From NCBI GenBank assembly GCA_017354515.1, contig JAFMQT010000217.1, positions 1 through 7,453 of the forward strand: a stretch of DNA of 7,453 nucleotides, read 5' to 3'. This document shows, piece by piece, positions 1 to 5,602 of this stretch. Both the position numbers and the translations under genes were made by a program. How positions within the stretch are numbered: the stretch's first letter is position 1; each line of letters starts with the position of its first letter. This DNA is from Nocardia sp. Lineage in GTDB: Bacteria > Actinomycetota > Actinomycetes > Mycobacteriales > Mycobacteriaceae. The notes beneath the pieces are model-generated. The model had not been told where the DNA came from and made no database searches. It saw only the letters and a program-made list of their open reading frames with translations.

Positions 1-1
1 A

Positions 2-27
2 CCCGGATGCGGCACTGCCGTGTCGGG
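2..27 (-). terminator. possible U-less hairpin after the thioredoxin gene
   Basis: Read on the minus strand just after the thioredoxin stop codon, the transcript can form an inner CGGC/GCCG stem with a 3-nt AGT loop (10-13 with 17-20). An outer CCCG/CGGG stem (24-27 with 2-5) is separated from it by a small internal loop. No U-run follows, so this is not a classical intrinsic terminator. Actinobacterial genes often end with GC-rich hairpins lacking U-tracts, so termination is possible but unproven. The window ends here, so any longer structure cannot be judged. Confidence 0.25.
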
Positions 28-33
28 ATGCGC

Positions 34-426
34 TCAGGCCTGCTCGGCGCCCGGCTGTTCGGCCGCCTGCTGCTGTTCGGCCAGTTGCTTGCGCACGTCC
101 TCCATATCCAGACCCTTGACCTGGGTGACCAGATCCTCGAGCGCGGCCGGCGGCAGCGCACCGGGCTGGGCGAACACCAGCACGCCCTCGCGGAACGCCA
201 TGATGGTGGGAATCGAGCGGATGTTGGCGGCCGACGCAAGACTCTGTTCGGCCTCGGTGTCGACCTTGCCGTGCACGACGTCGGGATGCTCATTCGACGA
301 CGCCTCGAAGGTAGGAGCGAAGGCTTTGCAGGGCCCGCACCAGTCGGCCCAGAAGTCGACGAGGACGATGTCGTTGCCGGTCACGATCTCGTCGAAGTTC
401 TGTGCGGTCAGATTCTGGGTGGCCAT
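34..426 (-). CDS. trxA: thioredoxin (mycobacterial Rv1471-like)
   Basis: Cytoplasmic thiol-disulfide oxidoreductase of 130 residues. It would reduce protein disulfides using electrons from thioredoxin reductase. The classical WCGPC active site is at residues 29-33, with redox cysteines C30 and C33. It sits after the VLVDFWADW strand, and the cis-proline loop SIPT follows at 71-74 (P73). The buried aspartate typical of the fold fits D24 in VLVDFW. After the normal ~108-residue fold there is a Gln/Ala/Glu-rich tail of about 20 residues that is unlikely to be catalytic. The start at 426 is preferred because AGAGGA lies a few bases upstream and the protein begins exactly where thioredoxins do; the 38 in-frame residues upstream look non-native. 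The sequence resembles M. tuberculosis Rv1471 (trxB1) from memory, so trxA is used as a generic family symbol. It lies downstream of, and in the same direction as, the 2H-phosphoesterase gene, with a 61-bp gap. Confidence 0.95.
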   Translation of the reverse strand: MATQNLTAQNFDEIVTGNDIVLVDFWADWCGPCKAFAPTFEASSNEHPDVVHGKVDTEAEQSLASAANIRSIPTIMAFREGVLVFAQPGALPPAALEDLVTQVKGLDMEDVRKQLAEQQQAAEQPGAEQA

Positions 427-468
427 GGGTTCCTCTCGTGTCGTGTGCTTCGGTGCAACGCGGGCTCG

Positions 469-485
469 CACGGAAATCTTCCGTG
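469..485 (-). terminator. perfect 7-bp hairpin between the 2H-phosphoesterase and thioredoxin genes
   Basis: CACGGAA (469-475) and TTCCGTG (479-485) are perfect inverted repeats with a 3-nt loop. They begin two bases past the stop codon of the upstream minus-strand gene. There is no U-tract on the minus-strand side. The placement suggests a U-less terminator or an mRNA-stabilising or processing hairpin that separates expression of the two genes. A protein-binding palindrome in the thioredoxin promoter is the alternative. Function is inferred; the symmetry is directly visible. Confidence 0.35.
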
Positions 486-487
486 GT

Positions 488-1009
488 TCAACCGTGGACC
501 CCGTCCCCCGGTGCGATCGGCCACTCGTGGCGCCGATCACCGTCCCACCGCCGAATACCCACCACGGTAGCCGGGAAATCCCGGTCGGCGGCGACGGCCT
601 CGAGCGCGTCGGCGATCCGGTCCGCTTTCAGCCGGCGGGCGAGTGTGACGTGCGGGGTCCACGAGCCCGGCCGGGTGGTCGCCGGAATTCCGGGACAGGG
701 CGCGATGACGGTCGCGATCCGGCGCTGCAGGGCCAGCAGCGGTTCGGTGGGCACCACCAGCCGCACCAGGATCGGATGCCGGGCGCCGAAGATCAGCAAG
801 CCGCCGAGCCGGATCGGCAGCGGGCTGAAGGGGTGCCCGGCCAGGGTGGCATCCAGTCGCGGCCAGATCTCGCGCGCGACGGCGACCGTGATGTGCGGGC
901 GGTGATCGGCTGGCGGACTGTGGATTCCGGTCGCCGACAGTAACTCCCACTGGCCGCGGATATGCGCCTCGGTCGCGTCGTCGAGCAGTAATTCAACCGA
1001 TTGCACCAT
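488..1009 (-). CDS. 2H phosphoesterase superfamily protein ('2'-5' RNA ligase' family)
   Basis: A 173-residue soluble protein with the two H-x-T/S-x motifs that define the 2H phosphoesterase fold: HITV at 39-42 and HVTL at 120-123, about 80 residues apart as expected for the two pseudo-symmetric lobes. The two histidines and two threonines would form the active site, which in this superfamily hydrolyses or forms 2',5'- or cyclic phosphodiester bonds in RNA or nucleotides. The physiological substrate of actinobacterial members is generally unknown, and 'RNA ligase' in the family name should not be read as proven ligation. The ATG at 1009 is chosen because the MVQSVELLL beta strand begins there, as is usual for the family. 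A longer in-frame reading into the divergent dehydrogenase gene is rejected. No clear Shine-Dalgarno precedes this ATG, so a leaderless or near-leaderless transcript is possible. Confidence 0.85.
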   Translation of the reverse strand: MVQSVELLLDDATEAHIRGQWELLSATGIHSPPADHRPHITVAVAREIWPRLDATLAGHPFSPLPIRLGGLLIFGARHPILVRLVVPTEPLLALQRRIATVIAPCPGIPATTRPGSWTPHVTLARRLKADRIADALEAVAADRDFPATVVGIRRWDGDRRHEWPIAPGDGVHG

Positions 1010-1019
1010 GGTGTGTGCC

Positions 1020-1025
1020 AACCTA
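1020..1025 (-). promoter_or_regulatory. candidate -10 element for the 2H-phosphoesterase gene
   Basis: The minus strand reads TAGGTT here, matching the actinobacterial TANNNT -10 pattern. It ends 10 bases before the ATG at 1009, which would put the transcript start about 3-4 bases ahead of the start codon. That fits the absence of a visible Shine-Dalgarno. No convincing -35 hexamer is seen at the proper spacing. A six-base match of this kind often arises by chance, so confidence is low. Confidence 0.22.
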
Positions 1026-1075
1026 CGCGCCCGAGGTCGGTCATGACGGCGGAAACTTTCCGACGTCCGACCCCA

Positions 1076-1081
1076 TAGGGT
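1076..1081 (+). promoter_or_regulatory. candidate -10 element for the dehydrogenase gene
   Basis: TAGGGT fits the TANNNT -10 pattern and lies 37 bases ahead of the ATG at 1119, leaving a leader of about 30 bases that contains the GAGAGGAG ribosome binding site (1107-1114). No good -35 is visible. This 109-bp divergent gap must hold the promoters for both flanking genes, which gives the site some contextual support. Confidence 0.25.
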
Positions 1082-1118
1082 GGATCCCGATCCCGGGACC
1101 TGCGATGAGAGGAGTGCG

Positions 1119-2204
1119 ATGGGCGCGGCGGCGCGATCGATCCGGCTCGGACTGATCGAGGGGGACGGTATCGGCCCCGAAGTGGTGGTATCGGCTCGTG
1201 CGGTGGTCGACGAGGCGCTCGCGGCCGCCGGAAGTCCGGCGCCGGAATGGGTGCACCTGCCGATCGGGCACGCCGCCATCGCCGAATGCGGTGAGCCGAT
1301 TCCCGAGTCCACGCTGTCGGCGCTGGAGGGACTGGAGGGATGGATCCTGGGCCCGCACGACAACGCCTCCTACGCTCCCGAACACCGCATCGGCCCGCCA
1401 CCGGGCGGCGCGATCCGCAAACGATTCGGCCTGTACGCCAATATCCGTCCCGCGCGGGCCTTCGAAGGAGTCCGCGCGCCCGCGCCGGATATCGACCTGG
1501 TGATCGTGCGGGAGAACAGTGAGGGTTTCTACGCCGACCGCAATATGTTCGCCGGATCGGGGGAGTTCGGGCCCACCCCCGATGTGGCCATGTCGGTAGC
1601 CGTGATCACCCGGGGTGCCTGTGAACGGATCGCGCACGAGGCGTGCCGGTTGGCGGCTGCGCGGCGGGGCCGGATCACGATCGTGCACAAGGCGAATGTG
1701 CTGCCGATGACGATGGGCATGTTCCGCGACGTCTGCCTCGAGGTCGCCGCCGGATATCCGGGTCTGCGGGTGGGCGATGAACATGTCGACGCGACCGCGG
1801 CCGGGTTGGTGCGTGCGCCGGGTACCTACGACGTTATGGTCACCGAGAATCTGTTCGGCGACATCCTGTCGGATCTGGCGGCCGAGCTGAGCGGATCGCT
1901 CGGTGTGGCGGCCTCGCTGAACTGTTCTGCCGAGCAGGCGATGGCGCAGGCGGTGCACGGTGCGGCTCCCGCTCTGGCCGGGCGCAATCGCGCCAATCCC
2001 ATTGGGCTGCAACTGTCCGCGGCCATGCTGCTGCGATGGCTGGGCCTGCGTCACGACGATCCGGGCGTACTGGGCGCGGCGGATCGGATCGACCGTGCGG
2101 TGGCGGCGACCCTCGCGGCGGGGATCGCCACCGCCGATCTGGGCGGTCTGGCATCGACCGCCGAGTTCACCGAGCAGGTTTGTGCCCGGGTCCACCGGCG
2201 TTGA
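1119..2204 (+). CDS. isocitrate/isopropylmalate dehydrogenase family enzyme, substrate unassigned
   Basis: A 361-residue cytosolic enzyme of the metal-dependent beta-decarboxylating dehydrogenase family, which oxidises a malate-type 2-hydroxyacid with NAD(P)+ and then decarboxylates it. The nucleotide-fold entry GDGIGPEVV is at 15-23. The substrate-carboxylate arginines fit R100, R110 and R131 (IRKRFGLYANIRP, then REN). The catalytic pair is Y138 in EGFY and K191 in HKANVL. The metal-binding aspartates are D224 (EHVD), D248 and D252 (FGDILSD). All match the isopropylmalate dehydrogenase layout. The cofactor loop reads HGAAPALAG (280-288), where NAD enzymes usually have Asp-Ile and NADP enzymes Lys-Tyr after the proline. 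It differs from typical actinobacterial LeuB (for example REN and YADRNM in place of the LeuB motifs) and has no leuCD neighbours, so leuB is not assigned. Tartrate-, homoisocitrate- or other malate-type substrates remain open. The ATG at 1119 is chosen for its GAGAGGAG site at 1107-1114; an in-frame GTG at 1080 is less likely. Confidence 0.93.
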   Translation: MGAAARSIRLGLIEGDGIGPEVVVSARAVVDEALAAAGSPAPEWVHLPIGHAAIAECGEPIPESTLSALEGLEGWILGPHDNASYAPEHRIGPPPGGAIRKRFGLYANIRPARAFEGVRAPAPDIDLVIVRENSEGFYADRNMFAGSGEFGPTPDVAMSVAVITRGACERIAHEACRLAAARRGRITIVHKANVLPMTMGMFRDVCLEVAAGYPGLRVGDEHVDATAAGLVRAPGTYDVMVTENLFGDILSDLAAELSGSLGVAASLNCSAEQAMAQAVHGAAPALAGRNRANPIGLQLSAAMLLRWLGLRHDDPGVLGAADRIDRAVAATLAAGIATADLGGLASTAEFTEQVCARVHRR

Positions 2205-2212
2205 ATTCGGCC

Positions 2213-2240
2213 GGCCGGACGCCGCGGCCCCGAACCGGCC
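2213..2240 (+). terminator. possible GC-rich hairpin after the dehydrogenase gene
   Basis: GGCCGG (2213-2218) can pair with CCGGCC (2235-2240) around a 16-base loop that itself contains the palindrome GCCGCGGC (2221-2228). It begins 8 bases after the dehydrogenase stop and has no U-tract. It could be a U-less terminator separating this gene from the ABC operon. Such pairings are common in GC-rich DNA, so support is weak. Confidence 0.22.
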
Positions 2241-2262
2241 CGCACGAGCGGGTGAGATCGCC

Positions 2263-2268
2263 TAGATT
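2263..2268 (+). promoter_or_regulatory. candidate -10 element for the ABC importer operon
   Basis: TAGATT matches the TANNNT pattern and is the only AT-richer patch in the 127-bp gap ahead of the lipoprotein gene. It would give a leader of roughly 55-60 bases before the GTG at 2332. The expected -35 region near 2240-2246 shows no recognisable hexamer. Nothing resembling a riboswitch or a clear operator palindrome is seen in this gap. Confidence 0.28.
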
Positions 2269-2331
2269 GCGAGGAACGCGCTGTCGGCGCGGAAGTGGTG
2301 TCGGATGCCGTGGCGAGGACGGAGGGCTGAT

Positions 2332-3240
2332 GTGAACGCTCGACTCGGTGTCCGCGGATATCTGCTGCGCGGCGGCGCGGTGCTGGCGGGCATGGTCGTG
2401 CTGCTGTCGGGATGTGTGGACAATACCGATGACGAATCGCCCAAGATTCCGAAAGTCGCTGTGGCGAAGGTCGATTCGATCGCCGCCGGGCTGCCGCCCC
2501 GGATCGCCGGCGGCGGCCGGCTCGTGGTCGGGGTGAATGTGCCGTATCAGCCCAACGAATACCGCGATCCGCACACCGGCCAGATCATCGGCTTCGATGT
2601 CGATCTGATGGATGCGATCGCCGCGGTGCTGGGTGTGCGTGCGGACTATCGCGAATCCGACTTCGAGAAGATCATCCCGGCGCTGCAGGCCGGGACGGTC
2701 GATGTCGGGATGTCCTCGTTCACCGACAACCGGACCCGTGAGCAGTCCGTGGATTTCGTCGACTACTTCTCCGCGGGTATCCAGTGGGCCCAGCGCAAGG
2801 GACATCCGATCGATCCGAACAATGCCTGCGGTAGGAAGGTCGCGGTGCAGCGCACCACCACCGAGGACGTCGACGAGATCACCGCGAAATCCAAGGCCTG
2901 CACCGATGCCGGGAAACCGGAGATTCACAAGATGGCTTACGACGAGCAGAGCGCCGCGTCGACGGCCCTGGTGCTGGGGCAGGTCGATGCCATGTCGGCC
3001 GATTCGCCGGTCACCGCGTACGCCATCAAACGCAACGCCGGCACCATCGAACCCGCGGGGCCGCTGCAAGAGGCCGCCCCCTACGGCTGGCCGCTGGCGA
3101 AGGGGTCGCCGCTGGAGCCGGCGGTGCGGGCGGCCCTGCAAGATCTGATCGACTCGGGTGCGTATCGCGCCATAGCCCGGAACTGGGGTGTGGAATCGGG
3201 GGCGATCACCACTGCGGGAATCAACGGCGCGAAAGGGTGA
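2332..3240 (+). CDS. polar amino acid ABC transporter, substrate-binding lipoprotein
   Basis: Extracytoplasmic receptor of 302 residues from the SBP_bac_3 family, which captures an amino acid and delivers it to the permease encoded next. Residues 1-28 form a lipoprotein signal: basic start, hydrophobic run and lipobox LSGC with C28 as the lipidated cysteine. The domain proper begins near residue 63 (RLVVGVNVPYQP) and carries GFDVDLMDAIA (87-97). R134 in TDNR fits the ligand alpha-carboxylate arginine and D224 in SADSP the alpha-amino aspartate, as in glutamine-binding protein; this favours an amino acid ligand. C166 and C190, the only other cysteines, could form a disulfide. The usual Gly-Thr of the VxVQxGTT loop is replaced here (QRTTT, T175), so the precise ligand is uncertain. 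The GTG at 2332 is chosen because GGAGGG (2321-2326) lies 5 bases ahead and yields a compact signal peptide; an in-frame ATG at 2305 lacks a site. First gene of a three-gene operon. Confidence 0.93.
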   Translation: MNARLGVRGYLLRGGAVLAGMVVLLSGCVDNTDDESPKIPKVAVAKVDSIAAGLPPRIAGGGRLVVGVNVPYQPNEYRDPHTGQIIGFDVDLMDAIAAVLGVRADYRESDFEKIIPALQAGTVDVGMSSFTDNRTREQSVDFVDYFSAGIQWAQRKGHPIDPNNACGRKVAVQRTTTEDVDEITAKSKACTDAGKPEIHKMAYDEQSAASTALVLGQVDAMSADSPVTAYAIKRNAGTIEPAGPLQEAAPYGWPLAKGSPLEPAVRAALQDLIDSGAYRAIARNWGVESGAITTAGINGAKG

Positions 3241-3246
3241 GTGCAC

Positions 3247-4200
3247 ATGGCCGATGAGGATGCCGGGGTCTCGCACGAAACGGCCGCACCCGATGCGGCG
3301 GCGCCACCGGCGACGATCCAGGCGGTGCCGCTGCGACATCCGGGCCGGTGGATAGCCGCGGTGATCCTGGTGATCGTGGTGGCGTTGTTCGTCTACGGCG
3401 CGGCCACCAATCCGGCCTACCGCTGGGATATCTACGGCAAATACCTGTTCGATCGGCGCATCGCCCAGGGCGCCGTGGTCACCCTGGAGCTGACCGTGCT
3501 GGCGATGGTCATCGCCGTGGTCCTGGGCGTGCTGCTGACGGTCATGCGGTTGTCCCCGAATCCGGTGCTGCGCTCGGCGGCTTGGGTGTACCTGTGGGTC
3601 TTGCGCGGCACCCCGGTATTCGTGCAGTTGGTGTTCTGGGGCCTGTTCCCGGCCATCTACAAGACGATCCAGGTCGGAATCCCGTTCGGCGGGCCGCATT
3701 TCGCGCAGTGGGATGTGCAGGACTGGTCGCAGCCGTTCTTCTTCGCGGTAATCGGCCTCGGGTTGAACGAGGCCGCCTATATGGCCGAGATCGTGCGCGC
3801 GGGGGTGAGTTCGGTCGGGGACGGGCAGCGCGAGGCCTCGATCGCACTGGGCATGTCCTGGGGGCAGACGATGCGGCGCACGGTGCTGCCGCAGGCCATG
3901 CGGGTGATCATTCCCCCGACCGGCAACGAGCTGATCTCCATGCTCAAGACCACCTCGCTGGTGACCGCGATACCGCTGACCACCGATCTGTACGGCCGCG
4001 CCCGCGATATCTACGGCATCAATTTCCAGCCGATTCCGTTGCTGCTGGTCAGCGCCACCTGGTATCTGGCGGTCACCAGTGTGCTGATGGTCGGCCAGTT
4101 CTATCTGGAGCGGTACTACTCGCGCGGGGTCAGCCGGCAACTGACGGCGCGGCAGTTGCGGGCCCTTATGCAGACCCAAGCACAGGCGGTGGGGAAATGA
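3247..4200 (+). CDS. polar amino acid ABC transporter, permease
   Basis: Inner-membrane permease of 317 residues (HisM/GlnP-type, BPD_transp_1) that probably acts as a homodimer because the operon has one permease gene. Hydrophobic segments lie near residues 35-52, 76-100, 112-136, 163-183 and 263-286. After a polar, Ala-rich cytoplasmic N-terminus of about 30 residues, the stretch between the first two helices resembles the usual periplasmic entry. The coupling (EAA) loop is clear: GQREASIALGMSWGQ with E197, A198 and G202, followed by RRTVLPQAMRVIIPP, which docks on the ATPase. GNELISMLKTTSL (226-238) is a conserved PAAT-family stretch. The ATG at 3247 has AAAGGG 9 bases ahead (3232-3237); an in-frame GTG at 3241, one base after the preceding stop, is an alternative adding two residues. 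The last codons overlap the ATPase start by 4 bp, indicating translational coupling. Confidence 0.93.
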   Translation: MADEDAGVSHETAAPDAAAPPATIQAVPLRHPGRWIAAVILVIVVALFVYGAATNPAYRWDIYGKYLFDRRIAQGAVVTLELTVLAMVIAVVLGVLLTVMRLSPNPVLRSAAWVYLWVLRGTPVFVQLVFWGLFPAIYKTIQVGIPFGGPHFAQWDVQDWSQPFFFAVIGLGLNEAAYMAEIVRAGVSSVGDGQREASIALGMSWGQTMRRTVLPQAMRVIIPPTGNELISMLKTTSLVTAIPLTTDLYGRARDIYGINFQPIPLLLVSATWYLAVTSVLMVGQFYLERYYSRGVSRQLTARQLRALMQTQAQAVGK

Positions 4201-4985
4201 GTACTGCTTCACGTACTTCGGCGGCGGTGCCGATGGTGCGGGCCGAACAGGTGTGTAAGAACTTCGGGGGCCTGCGGGTGCTGCGCGGTATATCGCTCGA
4301 GGTCGCGCGCGGGAACGTGTTGTGTGTGATCGGCCCGTCCGGATCGGGAAAATCGACCTTCCTGCGGTGTATCAATCATCTCGAGCAGGTCGATGCCGGT
4401 CGGCTCTATGTCGACGGCGAACTGATCGGGTACCGCGAGAAGGGCGGCAAACTCTACGAACTGAGTCCGCGCCAGGCCGCCCGCCAGCGCCGCGATATCG
4501 GGATGGTGTTCCAGCATTTCAATCTGTTCCCGCACCGCACGGCCCTGGCGAATGTGATCGAGGCGCCCATCCGGGTGAACCGGATCGGTAAGGCCGACGC
4601 GCTGGCCCGGGCGCGCGAACTGCTGGATCGAGTGGGCTTGGCGGACAAGGCCGGTACCTATCCCGCGCAGCTGTCCGGCGGGCAGCAGCAACGCGTCGCG
4701 ATCGCCCGCGCACTGGCCATGGACCCGAAACTGATGCTGTTCGATGAGCCGACCTCGGCGCTGGATCCGGAACTGGTCGGCGAAGTCCTCACAGTCATGC
4801 GCGAATTGGCCGATTCGGGAATGACGATGGTGGTGGTCACGCACGAAATGGGTTTCGCCCGTGAGGTCGCCGATCAGCTGGTGTTCATGGATGAGGGTGT
4901 GGTCGTGGAGGCCGGCGCCCCCCGCGAAGTCCTTGCGAACCCGAAACACGAACGCACGAAGGCATTCCTGTCCCGGATCCTGTGA
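4197..4985 (+). CDS. polar amino acid ABC transporter, ATP-binding protein
   Basis: Cytoplasmic ATPase of 262 residues that drives the importer encoded just upstream (PAAT family, HisP/GlnQ-like). All nucleotide-binding motifs are intact: Walker A GPSGSGKST (46-54), Q-loop VFQHFNLFPH (Q106), signature LSGGQQQR (159-166), Walker B LMLFDEP (179-185), D-loop SALD (187-190) and switch histidine H216 in VVVTHEMGF. A stretch of about 20 residues (IGYREKGGKLYELSPRQAAR, 77-96) before the Q-loop is longer than in GlnQ but is typical of HisP-type proteins. The start is fixed by the ATGA overlap with the permease stop and by the position of the N-terminal strand; the reading frame stays open far upstream inside the permease gene, but that part is an out-of-frame shadow. 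It is the last gene of the operon: the next gene is convergent, only 9 bp away. Confidence 0.97.
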   Translation: MSTASRTSAAVPMVRAEQVCKNFGGLRVLRGISLEVARGNVLCVIGPSGSGKSTFLRCINHLEQVDAGRLYVDGELIGYREKGGKLYELSPRQAARQRRDIGMVFQHFNLFPHRTALANVIEAPIRVNRIGKADALARARELLDRVGLADKAGTYPAQLSGGQQQRVAIARALAMDPKLMLFDEPTSALDPELVGEVLTVMRELADSGMTMVVVTHEMGFAREVADQLVFMDEGVVVEAGAPREVLANPKHERTKAFLSRIL

Positions 4986-4994
4986 GGGCCCGGA

Positions 4995-5471
4995 TTACGC
5001 GGTTTCGGCCTCGACGACTCGTTTGATGGCGGACAGGGTCGCGGGGATACCTTCGTGAGCGGCCTGGGTGACGCCGTCGATGTGGGCGGCCGCATCGTCG
5101 CCGTAGAGCGAGACGAACAGTTTCAGACCGGCTTCGGGAAACTCCCAGGCCTCCGTGAGGGTGCAGCGATCACCGGAACCGGTGAGCCGATAGGCCCACC
5201 GCACCCATCCCTCGCCGACCTCCCAGGCGAATTCGGTCCCCGGATCGGCGACGGTCACCGTGGAGACGGTCTCCCAGGTGTCCTCGGCGGTCACATTGCG
5301 GCCGGTGAACCGGGCGCCGACGCGCGGACCGTCCCCCTCGTGCCACCAGCACTGTTTGCATATCGGTGACCACTCGCCGGTTCGGGTCACATCGGAAACC
5401 GCGGCGTAGACGGTTTGCGGACTCGCGGCGATCTCGATCGACGCCGCATGGGTGCGTGGGCTGAACTGCAT
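4995..5471 (-). CDS. SRPBCC (START/polyketide cyclase-like) family protein
   Basis: A 158-residue soluble protein with the signature of the helix-grip SRPBCC fold, which encloses a hydrophobic pocket for lipids, polyketides or other small ligands. The N-terminal strand and helix read SIEIAASPQTVYAAVSDVTRTGEWSP in pattern (residues 11-36), characteristic of the 'polyketide cyclase 2' subfamily. Antiparallel strands follow (for example RWAYRLTG, 91-98, and CTLTEAWEF, 103-111), then a long C-terminal helix (GIPATLSAIKRVVEAE). A CxxC pair at C38/C41 (SPICKQCWW) sits directly after the first helix; zinc or redox use is possible but unproven. No biosynthetic neighbours give a ligand, so the function is unassigned. 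The ATG at 5471 is preceded by AGGA 7 bases away. The gene converges on the ABC ATPase and diverges from the SPFH operon. Confidence 0.9.
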   Translation of the reverse strand: MQFSPRTHAASIEIAASPQTVYAAVSDVTRTGEWSPICKQCWWHEGDGPRVGARFTGRNVTAEDTWETVSTVTVADPGTEFAWEVGEGWVRWAYRLTGSGDRCTLTEAWEFPEAGLKLFVSLYGDDAAAHIDGVTQAAHEGIPATLSAIKRVVEAETA

Positions 5472-5565
5472 ACCCCGATCCTGTCATCCGCCGCCGGGCT
5501 CACCCACAACCCATCCGCTCGCGCTCGGGTCGACAAAATCTCTGGATACCGGAGCGGCTCGACGC

Positions 5566-5571
5566 TATTGT
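5566..5571 (+). promoter_or_regulatory. candidate -10 element for the SPFH-RHH operon
   Basis: TATTGT matches TANNNT and lies in the one clearly AT-rich patch of the 131-bp gap between the divergent SRPBCC and SPFH genes. Transcription would begin near 5578, inside the palindrome described separately, leaving a leader of about 25 bases with a GGGAGG site at 5592-5597. A convincing -35 is not seen at 16-18 bases upstream. Confidence 0.35.
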
Positions 5572-5589
5572 AGTGATATCACTTCAATA
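5566..5589. promoter_or_regulatory. 24-bp near-perfect palindrome, probable operator
   Basis: The 12-bp core AGTGATATCACT (5572-5583) is a perfect palindrome. Flanking arms TATTG (5566-5570) and CAATA (5585-5589) extend it, so 11 of 12 base pairs are symmetric; only 5571/5584 break the symmetry. A dyad this long and AT-rich is very unlikely by chance in DNA of this composition. It covers the candidate -10 and predicted transcript start of the SPFH operon and ends three bases before GGGAGG, the classic position for a repressor site. The dimeric ribbon-helix-helix protein encoded at the operon's end is the natural candidate ligand (inference). A TetR-like regulator encoded elsewhere is the alternative, since none is present in this window. 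Confidence 0.7.
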
Positions 5590-5602
5590 TTGGGAGGATG
5601 TC

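Noticed and set aside
20..943. 307-codon plus-strand open frame over the thioredoxin and 2H-phosphoesterase genes
   Set aside because: Composition is Ser/Arg/Ala-rich with no domain, while the opposite strand shows WCGPC and paired H-x-T motifs.
1041..2195. 384-codon minus-strand open frame opposite the dehydrogenase
   Set aside because: Low-complexity Arg/Gly/His-rich shadow of a well-supported plus-strand enzyme; no start site or motifs.
1119..2204. Assignment of the dehydrogenase as leuB
   Set aside because: Key signatures near the catalytic Tyr and in the cofactor loop differ from typical actinobacterial LeuB, and no leucine genes are adjacent; only the family is supported.
2208..2217. 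CGGCCGGCCG palindrome after the dehydrogenase stop
   Set aside because: Simple GC palindromes are expected by chance in this composition; mentioned only as part of a weak hairpin candidate.
3348..4196. Upstream extension of the ATPase reading frame inside the permease gene
   Set aside because: This part is an out-of-frame reading of the permease. The real start is the ATG at 4197 in the ATGA overlap, where ABC ATPases of this family begin.
2167..4212. 681-codon open frame on the minus strand, antisense to the receptor and permease genes
   Set aside because: Its translation is rich in Arg, Gly, Gln, His and Asp with no domain pattern, as expected when GC-rich third positions suppress stops in the antisense frame. 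The plus-strand genes have clear family motifs.
5573..5602. Longer SPFH protein starting at the GTG at 5573
   Set aside because: The GTG lies within the palindrome with no ribosome binding site, whereas GGGAGG is 5 bases ahead of the ATG at 5603 and the hydrophobic N-terminus begins there.
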